In this document: positions 1 through 6,395 of the stretch, piece after piece
Layout of the letters: the number at the start of each line of letters is the position of its first letter
Position numbering within the stretch: position 1 is the first letter of the stretch
Assembly (NCBI RefSeq): GCF_000688655.1
Contig: NZ_JIBO01000011.1
Span: 67,973-81,673, forward strand
DNA: 13,701 nt
Direction: 5' to 3'
Source: Lonsdalea quercina subsp. quercina
GTDB lineage: Bacteria > Pseudomonadota > Gammaproteobacteria > Enterobacterales > Enterobacteriaceae
Made by a program: the position numbers and the translations under genes
Notes under the pieces: generated by a model
What the model saw: the letters and a program-made list of their open reading frames with translations, nothing else
Told to the model about the DNA's origin: nothing
Database searches by the model: none

Positions 1-543
1 CACGAACCCCGCCACATTCTGGATCTCTGTACTGGCAGCGGCTGCATCGCCATCGCCTGCGCACAGGCTTTTCCGGAAGCGGAGGTCGACGCGATCGATA
101 TCTCCAGCGATGTGCTGGCGGTGACCGAGCTGAACATCGAACAGCATGGCATGGAACATCACGTCACGCCGATTCGTTCAGATCTTTTCCGCGACCTGCC
201 GACCACGCCTTACGATCTGATCGTCACCAACCCGCCTTACGTCGATGAAGAAGACATGGCGGATCTGCCGGACGAGTTCCGTCATGAGCCTGAGCTGGGA
301 CTCGCTGCGGGGAGCGACGGCCTGAAGCTGGTGCGGCGCATTCTTGCCCGCGCCGCCGAATACCTCAGCGAAGAGGGTGTGCTAATCTGCGAAGTGGGCA
401 ACAGCATGGTGCATCTGATCGACCAATATCCCGACATCCCGTTTACCTGGTTGGAATTCGAACACGGCGGAGAGGGCGTATTCATGCTGACCCGTGCGCA
501 ACTGCTGGAATGCCAGTCTCACTTCAGCCTGTATCGCGACTAA
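1..543 (+). CDS. prmB: 50S ribosomal protein L3 glutamine methyltransferase, 5' truncated
   Basis: The reading frame is open from the first base of the window and ends at TAA 541-543, so 180 codons are visible of a protein that is about 310 residues in E. coli. The missing part is the N-terminal helical domain. PrmB uses S-adenosylmethionine to N5-methylate a glutamine of ribosomal protein L3 (Gln150 in E. coli). The visible part is the Rossmann methyltransferase domain. The SAM-binding loop [10 protein letters not shown] lies near the start, and the NPPY motif that holds the target glutamine amide is encoded at 229-240, within [11 protein letters not shown]. The downstream block RHEPELGL and the ending [16 protein letters not shown] are characteristic of PrmB rather than of the release-factor methyltransferase PrmC, and the neighbour aroC supports this. 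The C-terminus appears intact. Confidence 0.95.
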   Translation, partial: HEPRHILDLCTGSGCIAIACAQAFPEAEVDAIDISSDVLAVTELNIEQHGMEHHVTPIRSDLFRDLPTTPYDLIVTNPPYVDEEDMADLPDEFRHEPELGLAAGSDGLKLVRRILARAAEYLSEEGVLICEVGNSMVHLIDQYPDIPFTWLEFEHGGEGVFMLTRAQLLECQSHFSLYRD

Positions 544-557
544 TATATTGACAAAAT

Positions 558-576
558 GCGGGCGCGGATAGCCCGC
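558..576 (+). other. small hairpin in the prmB-aroC gap
   Basis: GCGGGC (558-563) and GCCCGC (571-576) form a perfect 6-bp stem with a 7-nt loop, 15 bp after the prmB stop. No T-run follows directly, so it is a poor intrinsic terminator. It could be a pause or processing site between prmB and aroC. A TTGACA hexamer lies just before it (548-553), but I find no -10 box at the right spacing, so I do not call a promoter. Confidence 0.25.
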
Positions 577-613
577 CTGACGAACTCTTATTTTATGATG
601 TAAAGGAGCCGTG

Positions 614-1699
614 ATGGCAGGAAACAGTATTGGGCAATTTTTCCGCGTCACCACCTTTGGTGAGTCCCATGGTATTGCCCTGGGGTGCGTAGTGGATGGC
701 GTTCCGCCGGGCATTCCGTTGACTGAAGCGGATTTGCAGCACGATCTGGACCGTCGTCGTCCGGGCACGTCTCGTTACACCACCCAGCGTCGCGAACCGG
801 ATCAGGTACGCATTCTGTCCGGCGTCTTCGACGGCGTGACGACGGGTACCAGCATCGGCCTGCTGATTGAAAATACCGATCAGCGTTCGCAGGACTACAG
901 CGCGATCAAAGATCTGTTCCGTCCCGGCCATGCCGACTACACCTACGAGCAGAAATACGGCCAGCGCGATTATCGCGGCGGCGGTCGATCTTCCGCACGC
1001 GAAACGGCCATGCGCGTGGCGGCGGGGGCCATCGCCAAGAAATACCTGCAGCTCCGGCACGGCGTGAATATTCGCGGTTGTCTGACGCAGATGGGCGACA
1101 TTCACTGCGAACTGAAAGCGTGGGATCAGGTTGAGCAGAACCCCTTCTTTTGCCCGGATCCGTCCAAGCTGGAAGCGTTGGATGAACTAATGCGCGGGCT
1201 GAAGAAAGAGGGCGACTCGGTTGGCGCGCGGGTGACGGTGGTCGCCGAATCTGTGCCTGCCGGGTTGGGCGAGCCGGTATTCGACCGACTGGATGCCGAT
1301 CTGGCGCATGCGCTAATGAGCATCAATGCCGTCAAAGGCGTCGAGATCGGCGACGGTTTCGCGGTCGTCGGTAAACGCGGCAGCGAAAACCGAGACGAGA
1401 TCACGCCGGACGGTTTCCAGAGTAACCATGCCGGCGGCATTCTGGGCGGCATCAGCAGCGGCCAGGCAGTCGTCGCACATCTGGCGCTCAAGCCCACGTC
1501 CAGCATCATGGTGCCGGGACGGACGATCACCCGTACGGGCGAAGCGACTGAAATGGTTACCCGCGGGCGTCACGACCCCTGTGTTGGTATCCGCGCGGTG
1601 CCTATCGCCGAGGCGATGATGGCTATCGTCTTGATGGATCATTTATTACGCCAGCGCGCGCAGTGCGCGGACGTGAACACCTCCGTTCCCCGTTGGTAA
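614..1699 (+). CDS. aroC: chorismate synthase
   Basis: Chorismate synthase converts 5-enolpyruvylshikimate-3-phosphate to chorismate, the last common step to the aromatic amino acids, folate and quinones. It needs reduced FMN but makes no net redox change. The protein is 361 residues, the E. coli length. Family signatures are visible: GESHG with His19, [12 protein letters not shown] with His106, [16 protein letters not shown] (about 124-139), and [19 protein letters not shown] near the C-terminus. By family knowledge the two histidines are the acid/base residues of the flavin site. I chose ATG 614 over the in-frame GTG at 611 because the mature start MAGNSIGQ matches known AroC. Also, AAAGGAG (602-608) lies 5 nt upstream of the ATG. 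mepA follows after 7 bp, suggesting cotranscription. Confidence 0.98.
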   Translation: MAGNSIGQFFRVTTFGESHGIALGCVVDGVPPGIPLTEADLQHDLDRRRPGTSRYTTQRREPDQVRILSGVFDGVTTGTSIGLLIENTDQRSQDYSAIKDLFRPGHADYTYEQKYGQRDYRGGGRSSARETAMRVAAGAIAKKYLQLRHGVNIRGCLTQMGDIHCELKAWDQVEQNPFFCPDPSKLEALDELMRGLKKEGDSVGARVTVVAESVPAGLGEPVFDRLDADLAHALMSINAVKGVEIGDGFAVVGKRGSENRDEITPDGFQSNHAGGILGGISSGQAVVAHLALKPTSSIMVPGRTITRTGEATEMVTRGRHDPCVGIRAVPIAEAMMAIVLMDHLLRQRAQCADVNTSVPRW

Positions 1700-1706
1700 C
1701 ACGCAT

Positions 1707-2537
1707 ATGAAAACAGTGTTGATAGGTTTGATGGCGCTACTGTGCTGCGCCACCGCCGGAGCGGCGACGCCCTGGCAGGAGATCACGCATCCGGTCGCGG
1801 GACGCCCGCAGGCGATTGGCTCCTTCGCCAACGGCTGCATCATCGGCGCGCAATCACTACCGCTGCAAGCAGCCGACTATCAGGTGATGCGAGTCGATCA
1901 GCGTCGCTATTTCGGCCATCCGGATCTGCTGGCGTTCATCCATCGCCTTAGCGCCAACGTACATCGCCAGAACGGCGGCATTGTGCTGGTCGGGGACATG
2001 GGGATGCCTGCGGGCGGCCGTTTCAGCAGCGGACACGCCAGCCATCAGTCGGGTCTGGATGTGGACATCTGGCTGCAGGTGCCGCGTCAGCGCTGGAGCA
2101 CGCAGCAACTCCTGAATCCACAACCTATCGATCTGGTATTGCCTGGGGACAAGGCCGTCAATCCGCGTCTGTGGAATTCTGACGCGCTGACCCTGATCAA
2201 AACGGCGGCGCAGGACAGCGCGGTGACGCGCATCTTCGTCAACCCGGCGATCAAGCAGCGTCTGTGTCAGGAGGCTGGCAGCGACCGCTCCTGGCTGCAC
2301 AAGGTCCGCCCCTGGTTCGCACACCGTGCTCATATGCACGTTCGGCTGCGTTGCCCGGCGAATAGCCTTGAGTGCCAGGATCAGGATCCGCCGCCGGCCG
2401 GTGATGGTTGTGGCGCAGAGTTGCAAAGCTGGTTCCAGCCGCGTAAACCGGGCGCCGTCTCACCGCAGAAAGCTACGCCACCGCCGCTGCCCGCATCGTG
2501 TCAGGCGCTGCTGAACCGACATTTTGCTGCGGAATAA
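1707..2537 (+). CDS. mepA: penicillin-insensitive murein DD-endopeptidase
   Basis: MepA is a periplasmic zinc endopeptidase that cuts D-Ala-meso-DAP cross-links in peptidoglycan. It belongs to the LAS (lysostaphin/DD-carboxypeptidase) metallopeptidase group. The 276-residue product starts with a signal peptide: Lys2, a hydrophobic stretch to about residue 15, and a probable AGAA cleavage region at 17-20. His113 and Asp120 in [15 protein letters not shown], together with His211 in [12 protein letters not shown], match the zinc ligands of E. coli MepA in position. His209 is the likely catalytic base. Several cysteines (44, 187, 216, 223, 235, 265) fit the disulfide-bonded periplasmic form. No good Shine-Dalgarno precedes the ATG, and the 7-bp gap to aroC suggests translation coupled to it. 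Confidence 0.97.
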   Translation: MKTVLIGLMALLCCATAGAATPWQEITHPVAGRPQAIGSFANGCIIGAQSLPLQAADYQVMRVDQRRYFGHPDLLAFIHRLSANVHRQNGGIVLVGDMGMPAGGRFSSGHASHQSGLDVDIWLQVPRQRWSTQQLLNPQPIDLVLPGDKAVNPRLWNSDALTLIKTAAQDSAVTRIFVNPAIKQRLCQEAGSDRSWLHKVRPWFAHRAHMHVRLRCPANSLECQDQDPPPAGDGCGAELQSWFQPRKPGAVSPQKATPPPLPASCQALLNRHFAAE

Positions 2538-2543
2538 ATCACC

Positions 2544-3347
2544 ATGGATGCAATGCTATTAGGGCCGGAGCTGCTCGGGCTCCTGTTTGTTATCGCCGTG
2601 GCCGCGGGGTTTATCGACTCGATCGCCGGAGGCGGCGGTTTGCTGACGGTCCCCGCGCTGCTGGCTGCGGGACTTTCTCCCGCGCAGGCGCTGGCGACCA
2701 ATAAACTGCAGGGCGTCGGCGGTGCGTTCTCCGCCAGCCTGTACTTTATTCGCCGCGGGGCGGTCGACCTGCGCGAGCAAAAGTTGGCGGTAGTATGCAC
2801 CTTCCTTGGCGCAATCACCGGCGCCTGGCTCATTCAGCAAATTCATGCGTACTTCCTGCGCCAGTTGCTGCCGGTGCTGGTGATCGGCATCGGCCTGTAT
2901 TTTCTGTTGATGCCCAAAATCAGCGACGAAGATCGGCAGCGTCGGCTCTCTCCCGTTCCGTTCGCCCTCGTCGGCGGCGCCTGCGTGGGATTCTATGACG
3001 GTTTCTTTGGGCCGGGTGCCGGGTCGTTTTATGCGCTTTCTTACCTGACGCTACGCGGCTTCAATCTGGCGAAGTCCACCGCACACGCCAAGGTGCTCAA
3101 TTTCACCTCCAACCTGGGGGGGCTGCTGTTCTTCATCCTGAGCGGCAAAGTCATGTGGGTCATCGGCGGCGTGATGTTGTTAGGCCAGATTATCGGCGCG
3201 CGTTTGGGTGCCAAAATGGTGCTCACCAAGGGACAAAAGTTGATCCGCCCCATGCTGGTGGCAGTGTCCGCGCTGATGAGCATCAAACTGATTTATGACA
3301 GTCACGGGCAGGACATTGCCCATTGGGTGGGACAGCTATTCTCATGA
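2544..3347 (+). CDS. yfcA: TSUP-family (TauE/SafE) membrane transporter YfcA
   Basis: This 267-residue hydrophobic protein has about eight predicted membrane segments. It carries the two-repeat plan of the TSUP (TauE/SafE, sulfite or organosulfonate export) family. The first repeat begins GFIDSIAGGGGLLTVPAL at 22-39 and runs to ATNK (51-54). The second begins GFYDGFFGPGAGSFYALS at 149-166 and runs to AHAK (180-183). The glycine-rich half-helix loops in both copies are the family hallmark. The substrate of YfcA is not established, and I infer none beyond the family. The gene starts 6 bp after mepA, with a weak GGAA 9 nt upstream of the ATG. Its stop overlaps the epmC start by 4 bp (ATGA, 3344-3347). 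Confidence 0.93.
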   Translation: MDAMLLGPELLGLLFVIAVAAGFIDSIAGGGGLLTVPALLAAGLSPAQALATNKLQGVGGAFSASLYFIRRGAVDLREQKLAVVCTFLGAITGAWLIQQIHAYFLRQLLPVLVIGIGLYFLLMPKISDEDRQRRLSPVPFALVGGACVGFYDGFFGPGAGSFYALSYLTLRGFNLAKSTAHAKVLNFTSNLGGLLFFILSGKVMWVIGGVMLLGQIIGARLGAKMVLTKGQKLIRPMLVAVSALMSIKLIYDSHGQDIAHWVGQLFS

Positions 3348-3910
3348 CCGAACCGGTTAACGACATCATGACACACGATTACCAGCACCTGATTCAGGTG
3401 TTTAATGACTGCTTTAGCGAAGATTTTAATACGCGCCTGGTCAAGGGAGAGGATGAACCGATCTACCTGCCGGCCGATGAGCAGGTGGACTACCACCGGA
3501 TCCTGTTCGCCCACGGTTTTTACGCCAGCGCGATGCACGAGATTTCTCACTGGTGCATTGCGGGCGCGGAACGGCGCAAACTTGTCGACTTTGGGTACTG
3601 GTACTGTCCTGACGGTCGCGATGCGGCAACGCAGCAACAGTTCGAGTCGGTAGAGATCAAGCCACAGGCGCTGGAGTGGATGTTTTGCGTCGCGGCGGCG
3701 TTTCCCTTTAACGTAAGCTGCGATAACCTGAACGGCGATGTGACGCCCGATCGCATTGCCTTTCAACGCCGCGTGCACGCGCAGGTTATGCGTTATCTGG
3801 AGGAGGGCGTTCCCGAACGTCCGGGCCGCTTCATTCAGGCGCTGCACGCGTTTTATCATACGGCGCCGCTGACCCCGGCGGATTTCCCGTACCCCGCCGA
3901 TCTCTGCTGA
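3344..3910 (+). CDS. epmC: elongation factor P hydroxylase
   Basis: EpmC (YfcM) hydroxylates the beta-lysylated Lys34 of elongation factor P, the last step of the EpmA/EpmB/EpmC modification that helps ribosomes pass polyproline stretches. The core matches E. coli EpmC closely: NTRLVKGEDEPIYLPAD, then FAHGFYAS, the likely metal-binding HEISH at residues 65-69, VDFGYWYCPDGRDA, FPFNVSCDN and QRRVHAQVM. The start is uncertain. ATG 3344 gives 188 residues and overlaps the yfcA stop as ATGA. ATG 3368 gives 180 residues, nearer the 182 of E. coli, but has no ribosome-binding site and no coupling. I prefer 3344 for the coupling. The substrate (efp) and its partner enzymes are not in this window. Confidence 0.94.
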   Translation: MTEPVNDIMTHDYQHLIQVFNDCFSEDFNTRLVKGEDEPIYLPADEQVDYHRILFAHGFYASAMHEISHWCIAGAERRKLVDFGYWYCPDGRDAATQQQFESVEIKPQALEWMFCVAAAFPFNVSCDNLNGDVTPDRIAFQRRVHAQVMRYLEEGVPERPGRFIQALHAFYHTAPLTPADFPYPADLC

Positions 3911-3948
3911 GCGGACGATGGGCAACACTGAACAACCGAGGACAATGA

Positions 3949-4230
3949 ATGATCGCAGAATTTGAATCGCGCATCCTGGCGCTGATTGATGACATGGTGG
4001 AACACGCCAGCGACGATGAGCTTTTTGCCGGGGGATATCTGCGTGGTCATTTGACCTTGGCGGTGGCGGAAGCTGAGGAAAACGGCGAGCATACGGCGGA
4101 AGCCTTGTGCAGCCGCGTCGAGGACAGCGTACGCAAGGCCATCAAAAACGGCGAGCTGTCTCCGCCGGATCAGGTTCTGGTCAATCAAATGTGGGACCGC
4201 CTCTACCAGCAAGCGTCCTCCCAGCAGTAA
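3949..4230 (+). CDS. yfcL: YfcL family protein of unknown function
   Basis: This small acidic protein of 93 residues is nearly identical to E. coli YfcL over [14 protein letters not shown] and [20 protein letters not shown], and similar at [16 protein letters not shown] see no signal peptide, no membrane segment and no recognised catalytic motif. It looks like a soluble, largely helical protein, and its function is unknown. GAGGA (3938-3942) lies 6 nt before the ATG. It is the last gene of the rightward prmB-yfcL run, 38 bp after epmC, and is followed by a hairpin and then the convergent azlD. Confidence 0.93.
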   Translation: MIAEFESRILALIDDMVEHASDDELFAGGYLRGHLTLAVAEAEENGEHTAEALCSRVEDSVRKAIKNGELSPPDQVLVNQMWDRLYQQASSQQ

Positions 4231-4251
4231 CACCGCAATCCTTTCTCACCC

Positions 4252-4277
4252 CAGGTGCCGGAGTCATCCGGCACCTG
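4252..4277. terminator. hairpin between convergent yfcL and azlD
   Basis: CAGGTGCCGG (4252-4261) and CCGGCACCTG (4268-4277) form a perfect 10-bp stem around AGTCAT, in the 52-bp gap between two genes pointing at each other. There is no T-run on either side, so this is a strong stem but an imperfect intrinsic terminator. Its place suggests that it ends or protects both transcripts. Confidence 0.6.
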
Positions 4278-4282
4278 CATCG

Positions 4283-4600
4283 TCAGACTCCCAGCCAGAA
4301 ACACAACGCATAAAACCACGCCAGTCCGCAAGCAACCGCCAGGAGTACGTTGCGAACCAGCAGTGCGATTATCACGCAGCCTAGCGCCCCCCACAGATAG
4401 GGATTGCCGGGGAACGGTCGCAGCGCGTCGTGATGCAGAAGGATCACCGGTCCGCATATTGCGGTCAGCATACAGGGTGCGGAATAACGCAGCGCCTGAC
4501 GGACCCACAGCGGCAGCGTGACCGGCACGCGGGGATCAAGAAACAAATAGCGATTGAAAAACACCACGCCCGCCAGCACAAACAGTAATGACCAACTCAT
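4283..4600 (-). CDS. azlD: AzlD-family small subunit of a branched-chain amino acid exporter
   Basis: This 105-residue protein is mostly hydrophobic, with about four membrane segments (roughly 3-19, 39-56, 68-86 and 87-104). The stretch FNRYLFLDPRVPVTLP followed by RQALRYSAPCMLTAI has the conserved arginine/proline pattern of AzlD. AzlD proteins pair with AzlC as a two-part exporter; YgaH with YgaZ exports L-valine in E. coli, and BrnE with BrnF exports branched-chain amino acids and methionine in Corynebacterium. Its ATG overlaps the azlC stop by 4 bp (4597-4600), a standard coupled arrangement. The exact substrate cannot be read from sequence. The gene ends 5 bp past the convergent hairpin. 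Confidence 0.85.
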   Translation of the reverse strand: MSWSLLFVLAGVVFFNRYLFLDPRVPVTLPLWVRQALRYSAPCMLTAICGPVILLHHDALRPFPGNPYLWGALGCVIIALLVRNVLLAVACGLAWFYALCFWLGV

Positions 4601-5307
4601 GACGTCGCACCTCCCAGGCGTTCAATCACCACAGAACACAGCATACCGCCGAGTCCACCGATAATGACGGCGCCTTCAACGTGGCAGTATGACAACAGCA
4701 TGGCGGCGATCAGGGAAAAAGCGACGCCACACAGCGTAGCCCTGTTCTTTACCATCGGCACGATGATCGTGATAAAGGTCGCCACAATCGAAAAATCGAG
4801 ATGGTAGTGGTCCAGGTCGGGTATCGAGGACGCTAGTAAAATGCCCGCCAGACTGCACATCAGCCAGCACAGATAAAAGGTGAGACCCGCGCCGAGAAGA
4901 TACCCCGGTGAGAGTCGCGCGCGATTGCCCTTCCCAGCGGCCAGCGCAAACAGTTCATCCGTCAGTAAAAAACCAATGGGAATGCGGAAACGGCTGTTCA
5001 GGCGCGAGACGACCTCTCGGAGGCTCAAGCCATAAATCAGGTGTTGCACGGTAATCACAAATACGGTCACAACGATGGTCAGCACATTGGCCCCGGACAT
5101 CAGCAGTCCCAGCGTCACCAATTGCGCCGCGCCGGCGAAGACCACCGCCGACATGCCGACGCTTTGCCAGAAGGTCAGTCCGGCCTGGACCGCCATTGAA
5201 CCCGCGAGGATGCCCCAGGGAACTACCGCCAGACACAACGGTAAGACAGAGACGCAGCCCGAAAATGTGCCCTGCCAGGGAGAGCGAAGGGTTTCCGACG
5301 CGTTCAT
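4597..5307 (-). CDS. azlC: AzlC-family large subunit of a branched-chain amino acid exporter
   Basis: The product has 236 residues and six or so membrane segments, typical for AzlC/YgaZ. Family features are visible: PWGILAGSMAVQAGL (30-44), the conserved VFAGAAQLVTLGLL (56-69), HLIYGLSLR (89-97), FLLTDELFAL (113-122) with acidic residues in a membrane segment, and LDFSIVATFITIIVP (170-184). It should form the transport channel with AzlD. AAGGA lies 8 nt upstream of ATG 5307. A second ATG 7 nt upstream is out of frame. The gene lies 175 bp downstream of an AraC-family regulator on the same strand, and that gap carries a candidate operator (5364-5382). The probable physiological role is relief from excess valine, leucine, isoleucine or methionine; this is inferred from the family only. 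Confidence 0.88.
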   Translation of the reverse strand: MNASETLRSPWQGTFSGCVSVLPLCLAVVPWGILAGSMAVQAGLTFWQSVGMSAVVFAGAAQLVTLGLLMSGANVLTIVVTVFVITVQHLIYGLSLREVVSRLNSRFRIPIGFLLTDELFALAAGKGNRARLSPGYLLGAGLTFYLCWLMCSLAGILLASSIPDLDHYHLDFSIVATFITIIVPMVKNRATLCGVAFSLIAAMLLSYCHVEGAVIIGGLGGMLCSVVIERLGGATS

Positions 5308-5363
5308 AAACCATGTCCTTGTAGGTGTAGTAGGTCGCCAAAAGGTAACGCAAACTCCCGAAC

Positions 5364-5382
5364 AAAGATTGAAGAAAATTGC
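5364..5382 (-). promoter_or_regulatory. candidate AraC-type operator upstream of azlC
   Basis: On the minus strand this reads GCAATTTTCTTCAATCTTT. It holds two CAAT-type half-sites (CAATTTT and CAATCTT) whose starts are 10 bp apart. It matches the site in front of the regulator gene (6341-6359) at 15 of 19 positions. It ends 56 nt upstream of the azlC ATG, where an activator would abut or overlap a -35 box. I see no good sigma-70 -35/-10 pair here, which would fit an activator-dependent promoter. Which protein binds is inferred. Confidence 0.5.
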
Positions 5383-5482
5383 GCAGGTGAAAACTGTCAG
5401 GCGGGAGAATGTGTAGCCCCGACGCCCTCAACGTTCGCCGGCGACAGGGGCGGTGACAACATCGTGAATCACCCGGCTATTT

Positions 5483-6319
5483 TCAGCGTTTCAGCGCGCG
5501 TAAAAATTGCCCCGGCGTCACGCCCAGCGCTTTTTTGAAGTGGCGATTGAAGTGGCTCTGATCCGAAAAACCGCAGCGGGCGGAAACCTCGGAGAGGGGG
5601 TGCCCCTGACGCAGGAGCGTAGTTGCCTTGCGGAGCCGGGACTGCACGAGGTAGGCATGCGGCGGCATCCCCACCTGATTTTTAAACTGGCGCAGGAAGT
5701 GCCACGGGCTGAGACCGGCCAGATTTGCCAGCGCCAGCAGGGACAGGTTCTCTTCCGGGCTGTCATCCAGCAGCATTTTGACCTGTCGGATGGCGTGGTC
5801 GGCGTTGGTCAGTGGATGTCCTTCCTCGCGCGTTTTTCCGTGACGCATCATTAACCAGACCAGTGACGAGCAGAGCAGGGTTTCCTTTAACAGCGTATTG
5901 CCTTCGACGCTCAGCAGCGAGAAGGTCATGCGCAACTGCTCGGATAAGCCCGGATCATGGGCCACCGCGTGGGGAAACCACGGCGTGTCCCCCCGATCGT
6001 CGCGCATCGTGTTCGACAGACCGCGCAGCATATCGACCGACGGATAGATGGCGCGATAGGACCAGCCCTCGGCGGTGCCTGCGTAGCCCGTATGGATTTC
6101 ATCCGCGTTGACCAGAATGATATCGCCTTTGGGCGCCACGTGCTCACCGCCGGTACGGTAGAAACGCTGTGCGCCTTTTTCTATTACACCGATGCAGAAA
6201 TTCTCGTGCGAGTGGCGGGAAAAACGTTGGCGGTGATAGCAAGCTTGCAGCATGTCCAGTCCACCCAACGTCGGCAGATGGCTGAAATGAGCCTGCTCCT
6301 GCGGCGCTGGCTGTCCCAT
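5483..6319 (-). CDS. AraC-family transcriptional regulator, probable regulator of azlCD
   Basis: The 278-residue protein has the usual two-part plan. The N-terminal half is a cupin-like ligand-sensing domain (HSHENFCIGVIEKGAQRFYR at 36-55, then PKGDIILVNADEIHTG at 63-78). The C-terminal half holds two helix-turn-helix units. The first is LSLLALANLAGLSPWHFLRQF (about 192-212). The second is LSEVSARCGFSDQSHFNRHF (242-261), and the conserved GVTPGQFL tail follows. GGAG lies 8 nt before the ATG. It sits directly upstream of azlCD on the same strand, with 175 bp between, and 76 bp after mnmC. Position and a matching pair of sites suggest that it activates azlCD and controls itself. The ligand is likely an exported amino acid, but this is inference. 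No standard gene name can be given. Confidence 0.88.
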   Translation of the reverse strand: MGQPAPQEQAHFSHLPTLGGLDMLQACYHRQRFSRHSHENFCIGVIEKGAQRFYRTGGEHVAPKGDIILVNADEIHTGYAGTAEGWSYRAIYPSVDMLRGLSNTMRDDRGDTPWFPHAVAHDPGLSEQLRMTFSLLSVEGNTLLKETLLCSSLVWLMMRHGKTREEGHPLTNADHAIRQVKMLLDDSPEENLSLLALANLAGLSPWHFLRQFKNQVGMPPHAYLVQSRLRKATTLLRQGHPLSEVSARCGFSDQSHFNRHFKKALGVTPGQFLRALKR

Positions 6320-6340
6320 CTTTACGCTCCAAAAGCAGTG

Positions 6341-6359
6341 AGAAATTGAACGAAATTGC
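6341..6359 (-). promoter_or_regulatory. candidate autoregulatory operator of the AraC-type gene
   Basis: The minus strand reads GCAATTTCGTTCAATTTCT. The exact 7-mer CAATTTC occurs twice, with starts 10 bp apart. It ends 21 nt upstream of the regulator's ATG and about 8 nt before its GGAG, so a bound protein would block RNA polymerase or the start region. That is the usual geometry for autorepression. It matches the site upstream of azlC at 15 of 19 positions. Confidence 0.5.
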
Positions 6360-6395
6360 TGTTGTTCCGGCCACGAGGCGCAGCCGGTGATTCCC

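Noticed and set aside
548..599. TTGACA at 548-553 and TATGAT at 594-599 as an aroC promoter
   Set aside because: They are 40 bp apart, far from the usual 17 bp, and TATGAT would start RNA within the Shine-Dalgarno. Neither has a proper partner.
593..1105. A 170-codon open frame antisense to aroC
   Set aside because: It overlaps the chorismate synthase signature region and shows no family features.
1857..2426. A 189-codon frame antisense to mepA
   Set aside because: MepA on the plus strand has its signal peptide and all zinc ligands; the antisense frame is a shadow.
4955..5431. A 158-codon minus-strand frame overlapping the azlC start, including an ATG just upstream of the azlC ATG
   Set aside because: Past the azlC start it becomes Gly/Arg-rich shadow sequence. 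The AzlC frame has the family motifs, so a separate leader gene is not supported.
5435..5444. TCGCCGGCGA palindrome between the AraC-type gene and azlC as the regulator's operator
   Set aside because: GC-rich 10-bp palindromes are common by chance in such DNA. There is no second copy near the regulator's own promoter, and AraC-family proteins usually bind direct-repeat sites.
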